Assembly: GCA_035771175.1 (NCBI GenBank)
Contig: CM069605.1
Span: forward strand, 17,314,288-17,378,287
DNA length: 64,000 nt
Direction: 5' to 3'
From: Paratinospora sagittata
Lineage: Eukaryota > Streptophyta > Magnoliopsida > Ranunculales > Menispermaceae
The number at the start of each line of letters is the position of its first letter. The first letter of the stretch is position 1. The notes beneath the pieces were generated by a model. The model had not been told where the DNA came from, did no database searches, and saw nothing but the letters and a program-made list of their open reading frames with translations. Both the position numbers and the translations under genes were made by a program. Shown here in pieces: positions 1-10,040 of the stretch.

Positions 1-84
1 ATTTAAATGAAAGAATATATTAATACAGTGTAAACAAAGTTCCATCATTTTATTGAAAAGTGAAAAGTACAATATATCACATCA

Positions 85-1484
85 TTAATTATTACTAAAA
101 AATAATTCAGGGTATTTCAGTTTAATTGTTTTTTCTAGTTCCCATGTTGCTTCCTCTACTCCGTGGTGATCCCAGAGCACTGTCACAAGTGGTATGCTAC
201 GTCGCCTTAGTTCTTGAGTTTTTCTATCCAGAATCTGTATCGCTCTCCCCTGATACTTATTTCCTTCCTCAACTCGAACCTCGAGTAGAGGGATGATATC
301 CGAAGGATCAGGACAATATTTTTGAAGCATGGATACGTGAAAAATGTCATGAACCTTAGACATGGACGATGGAAGGGATAAACGATAGGCTAGTTTGCCA
401 ATACGTTCAATGATCTGAAATGGAAGGATATACCGTGGGGAGAGCTTTCCTTTGATCCCAAAGCGTTTGCACCTCTTGTAGGCTGAACTTTTAGAAAAAC
501 GAAGTCCCCTTTATCAAATTCTAGAGGTTGTTTTCGCTTGTCAGTATAGCTCTTCTATCGACTTTGTGCTACACAAAATTGTTCCTTTATTAGTGTGATC
601 TTCTCAAAAGTCTCTTGAACTAGTTCAGGCCCCAACTGCGGTCGATCTGCCATATCTAACCAGCATACCGGAGATCTGCAAGGGCCACCATAGAGAGCCT
701 CGTACGGTTCCATGTCGATACTGGTTTGGTAGCTGTTGTTGTATGCAAACTCAGCTAAATGTAAGTGTTTTGCCCATCCATCATGAAAATCCAAAATGCA
801 ACAACGTAACATGTCCTCCAATATCTGGATAAGACGCTCTGACTGGCCATCAGTCTAAGGGTGAAAGGTTGTGCTCATGGTAATCCTGAAGCCCATTCTA
901 CTCTGGAAGCTTTGCCAAAACTTTGATATGAATCGAGGGTCTCGATTAGAGAATATCGTGAGTGGTATGCCATGGAGGCGTACGATCTCTCTTTCATACA
1001 ACTCGGCAAGCTTGGCAGGGTTATCTGTGAACTTTATTGGCAAAAAGTGTGCAAACTTTGTAAGTCTATCAATGATAACCCAGATTGCATCTTGCCCTTT
1101 ATTATTTAGAGGCAAGGTCGTAACAAAACCCATTGCAATGTTCTCCCACTTCCATTATCCAATAAGTAAAGGCTAAAGAAGTCCAGAGGAAAGTCTGCAT
1201 TCTGCCTTTACTTGTTGGCTAAAGAGACGTCTAGCAACAAAGTCTGCAATAGCCTTCTTCATTCTAGAAAACCAAAATTGTCGCTTGACATCCTTGTACA
1301 TCTTGTCTCCCCTAGGATGCATAACGAACCTTGAACAGTACATTTCATTTAGCACTTCTTTTCGAACCTCAGGATCGTTCGGTAGACAGAGGCATTTTTT
1401 GTAGGAAACGACCTCGTCTTCAGAAACTGACCAGTGAGGAAGGTCATGTCCGCTGAGTAGAAGTTCTCGGTTCTCCATTAACAT
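85..1484 (-). pseudogene. Gypsy integrase, broken
   Basis: Read on the minus strand, 1484-1173 is the zinc-binding N-terminal part (HP-R-G-D-K-MYKDVKRQF, typical of the region before the core). 1133-855 is the catalytic core start (WVIIDRLTKFAHF, with the first Asp) and the second Asp region (SNRDPRFISKFWQ). 821-555 carries the AYNNSYQ and EALYG-PCRSP motifs that follow the core. 363-85 is the C-terminal domain (VHDIFHVSMLQKY, IQILDRK, EATWE). The parts lie in different frames with stops between them, so no complete integrase could be made. The final 92-residue piece is still open and ends at a natural stop at 85. Confidence 0.88.
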
Positions 1485-1541
1485 AGGGTCGTTGGCCTGA
1501 GCTATTGAAATCTTTCGAACCAGCTCAGAGTTGGTTGATAA

Positions 1542-3066
1542 TTAAGAGAGTTGTGATCTTCTTCCCTCCTCAATCAATTGTAGGTTAAAATTCGCCATCT
1601 CTGTAGCCAACTTCGCCGACTCAAAGTTAAGAGTGCAAGCAACATAAGTTTTTCTACTCAAGGCATCTACGAAAACATTAGCCTTATCGGGATGGTACTG
1701 GAGTTGAAAGTCATAATCTTTCAAGAATTTCAACCATCGTTTTTGGCGGAGGTTTAGGTCTCTCTGAGTGTAGATGTACTTAAGACTCTTGTAATCCGAG
1801 AAAACCTCAAACCGTTCACCGTATAGGTAATGACGCCATAACTTTAGTGCGAATACGACAGCTACAAGTTCTAAGTCATGCGTTGGGTAATTACCCTCAT
1901 GAATCTTCAGTTGCTTCGAAGCATATGAAACTACTTGGCCTTCTTGCATTAGTACGACACCTAAGCCTTGGAGAGAAGCGTTGGTGTATAGTGAAAATCC
2001 AACTCCATTTTGTGGAGTGATTAGTACTGGTGTTGTCGTGAGGCACTTCTTCAATTCCAAAAATGACGATTCACAGGTACGATTCCAGATGAATCGTACG
2101 TCTTTCCGAGTGAGCTTCGTCATAGGTTCAGCAATCTTTGAGAAATCCTTGATGAAGCGTCTATAGTAGCCAGCCAAACCAAGAAAACTTTGAATTTGAG
2201 TAACAGTGGTAGGCTGCTTCTAGCTTAAAACCGCTTCAACCTTTGAAGGATCCACCCCAATGTCATTGCCTGAAACCACGTGACCTAGGAATTGAACTTA
2301 CTTCGGCCAAAATTCGCACTTACTCAACTTTGCATACAACTGGTGGCTTCTCAAGGTCTGGAGGACAATCCTAAGATGTATTTTATGGGCTTCCTCGGTT
2401 GAGGAATATATCAAGATATCATTCACAAAGACCACCACAAATCGGTCCAAGTATAGCCTGAAGATGCGGTTTATCAAATCCATGAACGCAACAGGTGCAT
2501 TTGTTAGACCGAACGACATGACCAAAAATTGGTAATGACCGTACCAAGTTCTGAATGTCGTCTTGGTAATGTTCAACTCTCGGATCTGGAGTTGATGGTA
2601 ACCGGATCGTAAATCAATCTTAGAGAAGTATTTGACATCTCTAAGTTGGTCGAACAAGTCATCAATCATGGGTAATGGGTATTTGTTCTTCATGGTGACG
2701 TTATTCAACTTGCAATAGTCAATGCGAAGTCGTAACGAACCATCCTTTTTGCGAACAAACAGAACTGGAGCCCCTCAGGGTGATGAACTTTTCTTGATGA
2801 AGCCATTACTCTCCAATTTCTTCAGTTATTTGTCCAACTCAACCAGCTCGATGTTAAACATTTTGTATGGTGGAATTGAGATAGGCCCGGTCCCAGGTAT
2901 GAGTTTGATCACAAAATCGAATTCTCTAACTGGAGGTAGACTAGGAAGGTCATTTAGAAAAACCATTGGGAATTCAAATATTACCGGGGCATCATGTACT
3001 TCGAGAGGGTACAGTGTTGGTGAATATTGTCATCACCAATGGATAGAGCCCGAAGCTGTGCCTTGA
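1542..3066 (-). pseudogene. Gypsy reverse transcriptase-RNase H, broken, active site altered
   Basis: Minus strand. 3066-2709 reads as the RT start (FIKKSSSP, then [16 protein letters not shown]) with internal stops. 2708-2298 is the RT palm ([40 protein letters not shown]). The catalytic box reads [10 protein letters not shown] where the family has F/Y-x-DD, so one of the two metal-binding aspartates is changed to Asn. 2177-1542 is RNase H ([54 protein letters not shown]). In TNASLQGLG the family's TDAS is also Asp to Asn. Stops between the segments sit where family members have Trp or Gln. Non-functional. Confidence 0.9.
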
Positions 3067-3149
3067 GAAGTGTAACAGTTGAGTTGTGTATCAATTTTCT
3101 CGTTCCCTAAATATTGATAAACTCCCTAGTAGGCAAGGATAATTGAACT

Positions 3150-3430
3150 TGCTTCTTCGTACAATCAATTTTTGCATTCAGAGGTGCGAGCCAGTCCATG
3201 CCAAAGATGATGTCAAAGTTTTCAATATCCATCACAAAGATATCCGCATATATTATTTGTTCTGACATTCAAAGCTCACATCGAAAACATTGCAAATTCA
3301 CTTCAGTACCAGATCCTAATGGTGATGTGACATGGATTATGATGTCTGTGGGTTCAGGATGCAACCCTAAAGGAATGTGTAGCACCAGAATCAAATAAGC
3401 CATGCACCATTGTATTGAACAAGGAAAATG
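3150..3430 (-). pseudogene. Gypsy aspartic protease remnant
   Basis: Translating the minus strand around 3405-3380 gives VHGLFDSGA, the D-S/T-G-A catalytic motif of retroviral-type aspartic proteases. Further along (about 3215-3185) it reads NFDIIFGMDWLA, the conserved G-MDWL segment at the end of the protease. The frame is interrupted shortly after the DSGA motif. Its place between the zinc knuckle and the RT fits gypsy order. Confidence 0.75.
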
Positions 3431-3534
3431 TACCTTTGACTACATTATTATCTGGGAGGTGTTGTTGAGCGATGGCAAACGCTCTGCCCTAGTTTCGTTG
3501 CCCTTGGCTCTACTGGTTCTGCCTTGGTTGGGCA

Positions 3535-4643
3535 TTAGCAGCAGGTGGGGCTTGTTGGACTAGAATAGCCGGGACAAGTTTTCGTGGTTGCTGAGGGTGG
3601 GGGCAGGCATTTCTTACATGGCCCTGCTGGCCCCAGTTGTAACAAGTCGGCCCCTGTTGCTGAGGGGCCTATTGTTGGTTCTGATGGCCATGTTGATTGT
3701 GGTGCTGACCACCACCCCTGCCATTGTCGTTGCGACAGCCACACCTTCAGTTACGACCTCCTCGGCCTTGATTGCAAAAACCCTGATGGCCAAGATTAGA
3801 CGGTTCAGTCAGAGGTGTCGTGGCCTCATTCTTCTAAATAGGGGCTGGGAGGGCAAGGTTTTCATTATAGTAGGGCCTCTTCTTGTTGCCATGCAGTGAG
3901 CCTTGTTGGGAAAACGTTGTAAGTCATTTTCCCCTATTCATTCTTTGCCCCTGCTCAATCTTCTCCTACTCAAAGCTCATGGCCTTGTCAACAACCTTCT
4001 TGTAAATCTTATGATCCAAGATAGACAGGGCTTGTCGGATGTCAGGACGAAAGTCGTTGTAGAATTTCTCGATCTTATCTTGCTCCATTGAGATGGTGAA
4101 GAGAGAGTAGACCAATAATTCTTTGAACCTGACAGCATACTCAATGACTGTCATGCTGCCCTGGTATAACCTGGCGAACTCCTGGTGTTTCTGCCTCTTC
4201 ACAATGCCAGGGAAGTACTCATCGATGAACAATGACTAGAACTGCTGCCAAGTCATGTCTGAGGTATTGACCATTAGGTCTTCTTTCGTCGTTATCCACC
4301 ATGTATTTGCTCCACCAACAAGTTGGTAGGACGCAAGTGGAATCTTTCGACCCTCATCGACTCTCATCGCCTCGAGAGCCTTCTTTGATTCATCAAGCCA
4401 TTTTTGCACCTCCTCCGCATCAATGGTGCAAGCAAAAGTAAGGGGTTGTAGCCGCATGTACTTCTTGATCTGGTCGGTTTGGCTCTCAGACCCAGATTGT
4501 ACAGGTGCCAGTACAATAACTACTTGGTTGGCCGCAGTCTCACGAACGGCCGTCTGAATAGCTACCTTCATCGCTTTGATAAATCTGGCGAAAAAGACTT
4601 CCATACTCGAAGGCATGGCAAAGGATGTGAGCTGAGGTGGCAC
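3535..4643 (-). pseudogene. Gypsy gag with altered zinc knuckle
   Basis: Minus strand. 4643-4236 (135 codons, ending TWQQF) carries the start of the capsid-like domain (EVQKWLDESKKALEAM). 4232-3966 continues in another frame as FIDEYFPGIVKRQKHQEFARLYQGSMTVIEY, typical of retrotransposon gag. A nucleocapsid-like stretch follows at about 3660-3610 and reads CYNWGQQGHVRNAC: the CCHC pattern C-x2-C-x4-H-x4-C with the second Cys replaced by Trp. Two or more frame breaks are present. The knuckle lies in a Gln/Pro/Gly-rich region, as usual for plant gypsy gag. Confidence 0.85.
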
Positions 4644-4789
4644 TGCCTGCCCAGGCGTAGTGGCAGTGTCATGTGTGGCCTGCTTTGTCCTCGGAGGCAG
4701 CGGTTCCTGATTTTGAACTACAAGAGGTGCCTTCCTACATGACGGACTGTGCGTGGCGTTCCTCTCTTCCTGGTTTGCATTTTCTCACT

Positions 4790-5488
4790 AGCAAGGAGAA
4801 AATAAAACCATGATTTAGGAACTATAGCCAAATATAATGTTATGATATTCTTGGCAATAAGTTCGAGAGTACTGCAATATAAAACCACCTATTTTTCTAG
4901 GTATGGTGTAACGTTTTTGTTGAGGAATCAAAGAATTTTATGTGCCTCGTATGTTTGGCCATGGTGTAAAACAAGGTTAGAATGTTCATATAATAAGTAT
5001 AAAACTTTGCAAGTATTTCAAATGTTTTGGTTCTGGTTTTTGTGAACATACATATATATTTCTTTGAAAGTCCATACGAGTCATAAAGGTTCTAAGATTT
5101 GCCTCGGTAAATATCATAATCTAACGTTCTATTTGCTTAATCTTTTTGACTATTATCCAAATTCGTGTGTCCCATACCACATGAATTTAGTAATAAAGGG
5201 TGGGGGTTCAACCAAGTTAAGTTTTAAGAACACGATCTTTACGAAACATTGACGGGATAGGAGTTCACTAATAGTATCGTCCAAGTTTACTCGTCCCATA
5301 CCGTTTAAACTTGGTGATAATGTTAGTAATACAACTTTCCCAAATGTTTCTTTTCACACAAGGTCGTGGGTTTTCTTACTTCCACATTTTATTTAGTATC
5401 TTCCAATTTTGTTGTAAGTAGGCCCACCAAACATAGTCTCAAACAAACATTTCATTTATATATAAAGAATTTATTACAATACCAGTAA
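4790..5488. other. Unassigned AT-rich interval
   Basis: No supported coding region. The phrase 'cccatacc' followed by a similar ~20-base context occurs twice (about 5170 and 5295), a weak internal duplication. No LTR end, primer-binding site or promoter motif could be supported. Confidence 0.4.
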
Positions 5489-7049
5489 TCATTCATAATT
5501 TTCCCGCCTACTACTGTTTCTCCTAGAACTTTTGTTAGTTACATAACGACTACCAGAAGAACGTTGAGAAGATGTTAGCTTTTCTACCATGCCTTTCACA
5601 CATGTTATCAAAGCATTCTGGGTCTCCTGCATCCCAGCAAGACTAGATACAATCACATTTAACTGATCAAATGGATTTGTTGGTTGTCCCATAGGTGGAG
5701 GATAAACTGTAGGCATTGGTGGAAAATGTTGGTCGTATGGATAACTCATAGGGGGAGGGTAATTTGTTTGATTATATGAGGACTCCTTAATTGGGACCTT
5801 TTGGACGGTTGGATATGTCTGAGTCGGAACATTTTGAAAGAGTGGACTCATCGGGATATCCTACCTTCCAAAGTTTGGTGTCGTCCAATTTTGTTGCGGT
5901 TGGTTCACAGGAACTTGTAGAGCTGGATGACATGGTACCTCTAGAGTTGGAAACCTTTGGTATGTCATATTGCCTTGGGTTGGGAGGTTCTAGGAAGGTG
6001 GATTCACTGGAACTCCCTGTTCACACTAATCTGGTTATGGTTGACCCAGGTTGCCAAAGTGATCATCCTCGGAGAATAGATGATCAGTTTGATCATTATT
6101 CGAGGCTGGGTGTGTAACAGTGTTTTGGTTTGGTTCATTGACTGGTGCTTCCCTAATTGGAATCTTGCGCTGACTTTTTCGTTGAAAACGTCCATTGTTA
6201 TCTCTAGCTCTTTCGCTATTTCCCCGAAAGTCATTCCAAAAATTTCTTCGTCAGTCACCACTCCCCCAAAGTCTTTGAGATGGAAGATATTGTAACAACA
6301 TTAGTGACTTATTTTGAAGATTCATCAAAAGTATTGATGTTTGCCTCCCAAAGCATCCTCATGATCAAGACTCCGTAGCCGAGAAGTTCCTTCTTTGTAG
6401 GATTTTTAATCACTCGCTACATTTGTTGGATGATAATGTGAGGTAGGGAGACAGAAATTCCCTTCTCCAAGAAGTATAACACAAGAAGTTGCGCCCTTGA
6501 CATAGTACCTCGAGTCACCTTTTCCGGCAAAATGTTGTCAACCACAATCTTCCCAAGGCCGGCAAGAGGTGGTTTAAGGAGATTATTTGGGAGGTGGGCA
6601 TACGTCATTTGAGTGTACAACTTGTCGGCAAGGAAGTTGAACAACAGTTCCTTGGATTATGCGATCTCTGCAACTGTCTGGGGTTCGTGTGGATCAATGA
6701 TCTTTTCTCCTATTTGGATTTCCATAAGTCGTGAAATAATTTCAACGTTGATGGAAATCTTTACACCCTTGATCATTGTTTCCAAGACAGGAGTGATCCC
6801 ATCTTCTTGAAGTCCCACGAAATTCATGGATTCGTAAAAAGACTTCACCAAGTTGAAGGAGACGTAACCCTCAACTTTTGTTATATTCAACCACCCCAGC
6901 TTTGAGAGTTCTTTGCGTAGGATAGGACGGAGGTGAAGATCTCTATTGTCGATACTCCTCATAGTCATAACCTCCCGTTTGGAAAGTTTTGTAAGTTTTG
7001 TAAAAATCAGTTCCCAACTACCGAAAGTCGTTCCTTCACTTGAGGTCAT
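5489..7049 (-). pseudogene. Broken 'putative plant transposon protein'-type ORF
   Basis: Four consecutive minus-strand reading segments (7049-6657, 6644-6417, 6261-6004, 5851-5489) follow one another with short gaps and together look like one protein of about 450-500 residues. The first has the layout I associate with plant proteins labelled 'putative plant transposon protein' (Transposase_32-like): KLGWLNI, VKSFYESMNF, then GVKISINVEIISRLMEI. The last segment is Pro/Tyr/Gln-rich (YPPPMSYPYDQHFPP) and ends in a basic Ser/Arg tail. The breaks may be frameshifts or unrecognised introns. Function is unknown; such proteins usually accompany plant LTR elements. The family call rests on motif layout only. 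Confidence 0.5.
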
Positions 7050-7139
7050 TTATCTTGCTAAAAGGAAGATAAAACTTGTAAAATACACAAAATATATTCC
7101 TATCTTTAAGATTTATGCATTTTCCTTAAATTTTTTTTC

Positions 7140-7209
7140 ATTAGCAACAAGTTATATATATATATATATATATATATCTCATATATACCTAGATATATAG
7201 ATATATATC

Positions 7210-7244
<35 letters not shown>

Positions 7245-7348
7245 TATAAATCTTAACTATATATATATTAACTCTAACTATATAGTTATTTAGATATATA
7301 TGTTTAATATAAATCTTAACTATACATAATTCATATATATAGTTCTAA

Positions 7349-7382
<34 letters not shown>

Positions 7383-7385
7383 AAT
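7140..7385. repeat. TA / GT microsatellites
   Basis: Runs of (TA)n at about 7153-7180, 7200-7226 and 7350-7382, with a (GT)n run at about 7226-7242. The whole stretch is low-complexity AT-rich DNA between the transposon-type ORF and the LTR starting at 7454. Confidence 0.9.
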
Positions 7386-7428
7386 ATTAATTTTTCTTCT
7401 CCTAATTGGTGGACTTGGGCGGGCCTTG

Positions 7429-7452
7429 GACCTTTCGCTTTGATACGATTAA
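7429..7452 (-). other. Decayed primer-binding site (tRNA-iMet type)
   Basis: Just inside the LTR end at 7454, the minus strand reads CGTATCAAAGC, matching the plant initiator-tRNA site (TGGTATCAGAGC) apart from a few changes. It supports reading the adjoining LTR as the 5' LTR of a minus-strand gypsy element. Confidence 0.5.
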
Positions 7453-7453
7453 A

Positions 7454-8740
7454 TGTCACACTCCGCCCGGTCGCTCCTAAACCGAAGAAACACTCACGGA
7501 TTTGAGTGCGCAGGAACACAATTATGTATAAGTCTGATTTCATTAATTTCAGAATATATTTTGTACATGAAATAGTAAAGGGAACATCCTCCCAAAATCC
7601 CCAATATATGAATAAACAAAGGGTTACAAAATGTGGGCGCAAAAACCTCCACCCAATCCACCCTAATCTCCTGAGAAAAATTTGATAACAACGGGGTGAG
7701 CTACTCGCCCAATGGGTAAAATAGATCGTGAATATAACAATTAATAAAGAAAACTTCATAATCAAATATCACATAAACACAATAAGCATTATAATCAATA
7801 CAACATGTATGTATGCATGACACCATCTTGTAATGGTTCCATGATTGTACATCGCCTGAGTTCACGTACAGATGTCCCTCCCCAGGTGTAGCTGGGTTCT
7901 CATTGTACGTCCTTCCTGAGGAACAACACCCTGGATTCACGTATAGATGTCCATCCCCAGGTAAACCCGGGTTTTCATTGTGCATCCCTCTCTAGAGAAA
8001 TAGCATTGCTTCTAACTATTTTGTAGATTATAAACTACTTACGTACCTAGGTGGTGTTTATGTATGATACCAATGCATGAACATGTCCGGTCTTTACTAA
8101 CATAAGACAAGATTTGGCAACGTCTGGTATTCTTATCAGGTCAGTATTACCACATGTAAAGTTAGGATGTTCAGTATCACTTGTACAAGCTGATAGCTTT
8201 CAAATAAGACCAACCAGATCAGTCTCCAGTTTGAGAGGAGAGACACGAAGTCTACTTAAGTACCAATCGTCTAGAGCAGCACGTTGCCTCTCGTTCACTA
8301 TTTAAAGTTACTGAGGACAAGACAATGTCTGGTTGAGTCAGATTGACCACTAATCCTGCATAATAACAGTGTAATACATGAACTCTAAATATACAGGCAT
8401 AGTATGACAGATATGAACATTATACGCAATAATGCAGTGTTAATGAATAGTAGACATAATGATAAATGAATGTAAACTTTAATAAAAGTTATAAGACACG
8501 CAAACCTATATTTTGTTCCCCACCTTCAGATAATAACTCCCTCTTGAACTAGTGCCCTCCTCCGAGCTGAACCGCGTTGCACTGCGAAGAGAGTCTCGAA
8601 AAGAGAGTCTCAAAGAGAGAAGAAAAAAACTCCAGGAGAGTGAGAGAGAAAAAAAAATCAGGGAGGTTTCATTTTATAGAAAAAATGTGTCCGAACGTTC
8701 TAAATTTTTTTTTTTTTGTGCAATCCTAGGATATTACATA
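7454..8740 (-). mobile_element. Gypsy-type LTR, minus orientation
   Basis: Begins TGTCACACTCCGCCCGG, almost the same as the LTR end at 63382 (TGTCACACCCCGCCCGG). The two sequences run parallel for several hundred bases (TCTGATTTCATTAATTTCAG, then AAGGGAACATCCTCC). It includes a ~75 bp tandem duplication at about 7861-7985, and a stretch (about 8090-8370) that recurs at 23330-23560. A TATA-like CTATAAAATG lies on the minus strand near 8680, fitting transcription to the left. The right end near 8740 is approximate; no target duplication was found. Confidence 0.65.
7849..7985. repeat. LTR-internal tandem duplication (~75 bp)
   Basis: Two copies of a unit built around TTCACGTACAGATGTCC, CCCCAGGTGTAGCTGGGTT and CTCATTGTACGTCC. 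The same unit is present in at least two and a half copies at 63804-64000 in the related LTR. Confidence 0.8.
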
Positions 8741-10040
8741 ACTATTCTGAAACTCATAAACACAGTAAATCAAAGTGCAAGCGAAGAAACGATTGATGTG
8801 AAAAGAAACAAGACATGCAAAGTAAATAAAGAATTAAAATAGACTAAGAAAGGAAAGAAAAGAGAAGAATAGGAGAAGACAAAGGAAACAAAAATATATA
8901 TATAAACAAAAAATTTAATAGAACTTTATAAAGTAAAAAAGAAAACTTACAACGATTAAAACCCAAAACACTGACATTATGCTTTGGCCTTGATCAAACT
9001 AGAAACACCCAAGGAGTTAATCTCCCACAAGCACAAACACAAAACTAAAATGAAGATTAGAAGGAGGAGAGATGAATTTCCTGCTCTCCCCAAACCCCCT
9101 ATATATAAGCATAAGATCTCTCACTTCTAGCTTATCTACAACTATTTAAAGTCGTATGATGTGTGACAATTCATCCAAAGACCCTTGGATGCTTAACAAA
9201 TAAATCTAAATCCTTATCTAATCTAGAATTACACTTCAAAGAAATTAGGAAACTCAATTTTCGTGCCTCTTATGTTGGAGAAAAATCCTCCTAAAGACAA
9301 ACTTAATGATGTGGCGATTTGAAGGCTTTATCTCTTCTTCTTGGGCTTCTGCATCTTAGGCTTCATTAGATCCTTGGACTTTGTCGAGCTTCAATGGACT
9401 TCAAAAGGATTCAATTGGGCTTCAAAAAAGGCCTTAAACGTGCTGCAAAGTCCTCTCTTAAAAAAAAAGAATGTCCTCGTCATTCATCTGATGACTGAGC
9501 AAATATTGAAATAGTTTGAAACTTAGGAAAATGAACTCGGAATGAGGTGATCTTGGGCTTTTTGGAAAGGTTCTCTTGAGCTCTTTCTATTGTTATATGA
9601 CATGAATGGTGAAAACTTTGAGAAGAACCCTTTTTCAACAACTATGATCTAGTGTATCTTGGCTAAAGCAAATTTGTATAGCCTTAGCTCAATCGAGCAA
9701 CTTGAAACATTTTCAACCTATGAAAACCTGAAAATAAGATTCAAAATACTAGAAAACAATCATTAGAACCATCAAAATAAGTTTGAGACCTTTCTTATCA
9801 AGTTTCACAATTTTAAGTGGGCACGACTAACCTAAAACCCTAACTGAAGCAAAACTTGCTCTAAAAACTCTAATTTCATCGAGTCAACTTAAATGGAAGT
9901 GTATAACCTATTAAAATAAATTCAAAGATCTTACAAACATATATAAAACCTATTCTATTATGAAATTCGACCTAAAATGCACTAGGATGCAACTTAGCTT
10001 AAACAACTCTCTATTTGAACTGACATTATAATGAACTTCT
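8740..10040. repeat. Unclassified dispersed repeat, left part
   Basis: No supported ORF. The part next to 10040 matches, in reverse complement, the sequence at 62308-62400 (shared AGGATG-AACTTA-CTTAAAC and ATAATGAACTT). With 12255-12526, which matches 59520-59816 inverted, this defines a repeat family present twice in the window. A stretch near 9455-9485 (run of A, then GAATGTCCTCGTC) resembles the non-coding region next to a gypsy 3' LTR. Class not established. Confidence 0.5.

Larger units (their letters stand above)
1..4790 (-). mobile_element. Decayed Ty3/gypsy retrotransposon (partial)
   Basis: On the minus strand the order is gag (4643-3966), a zinc-knuckle region (about 3780-3590), aspartic protease (about 3430-3150), reverse transcriptase (about 3060-2298), RNase H (2177-1542) and integrase with a C-terminal chromodomain-like tail (1484-85). 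This is the gag-PR-RT-RH-INT order of Ty3/gypsy. Every domain is split by stops or frameshifts, so the copy is dead. No LTR or primer-binding site adjoins it: the 3' LTR would lie left of base 1, and the 5' side runs into unassigned sequence at about 4790. It may once have been one unit with the LTR at 7454-8740, with the 5489-7049 sequence between them as a later addition. That link is inference. Confidence 0.9.

Noticed and set aside
3584..3899. Overlapping plus-strand ORFs of 71-103 codons
   Set aside because: Shadows of the minus-strand gag nucleocapsid region.
7331..7765. 144-codon minus-strand ORF
   Set aside because: Spans an LTR end, primer-binding region and TA microsatellite; chance reading.
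8552..8842. 96-codon plus-strand ORF rich in Arg, Lys, Glu and Ser
   Set aside because: Purine-rich LTR leader sequence; no domain resemblance and opposite to the inferred LTR direction.
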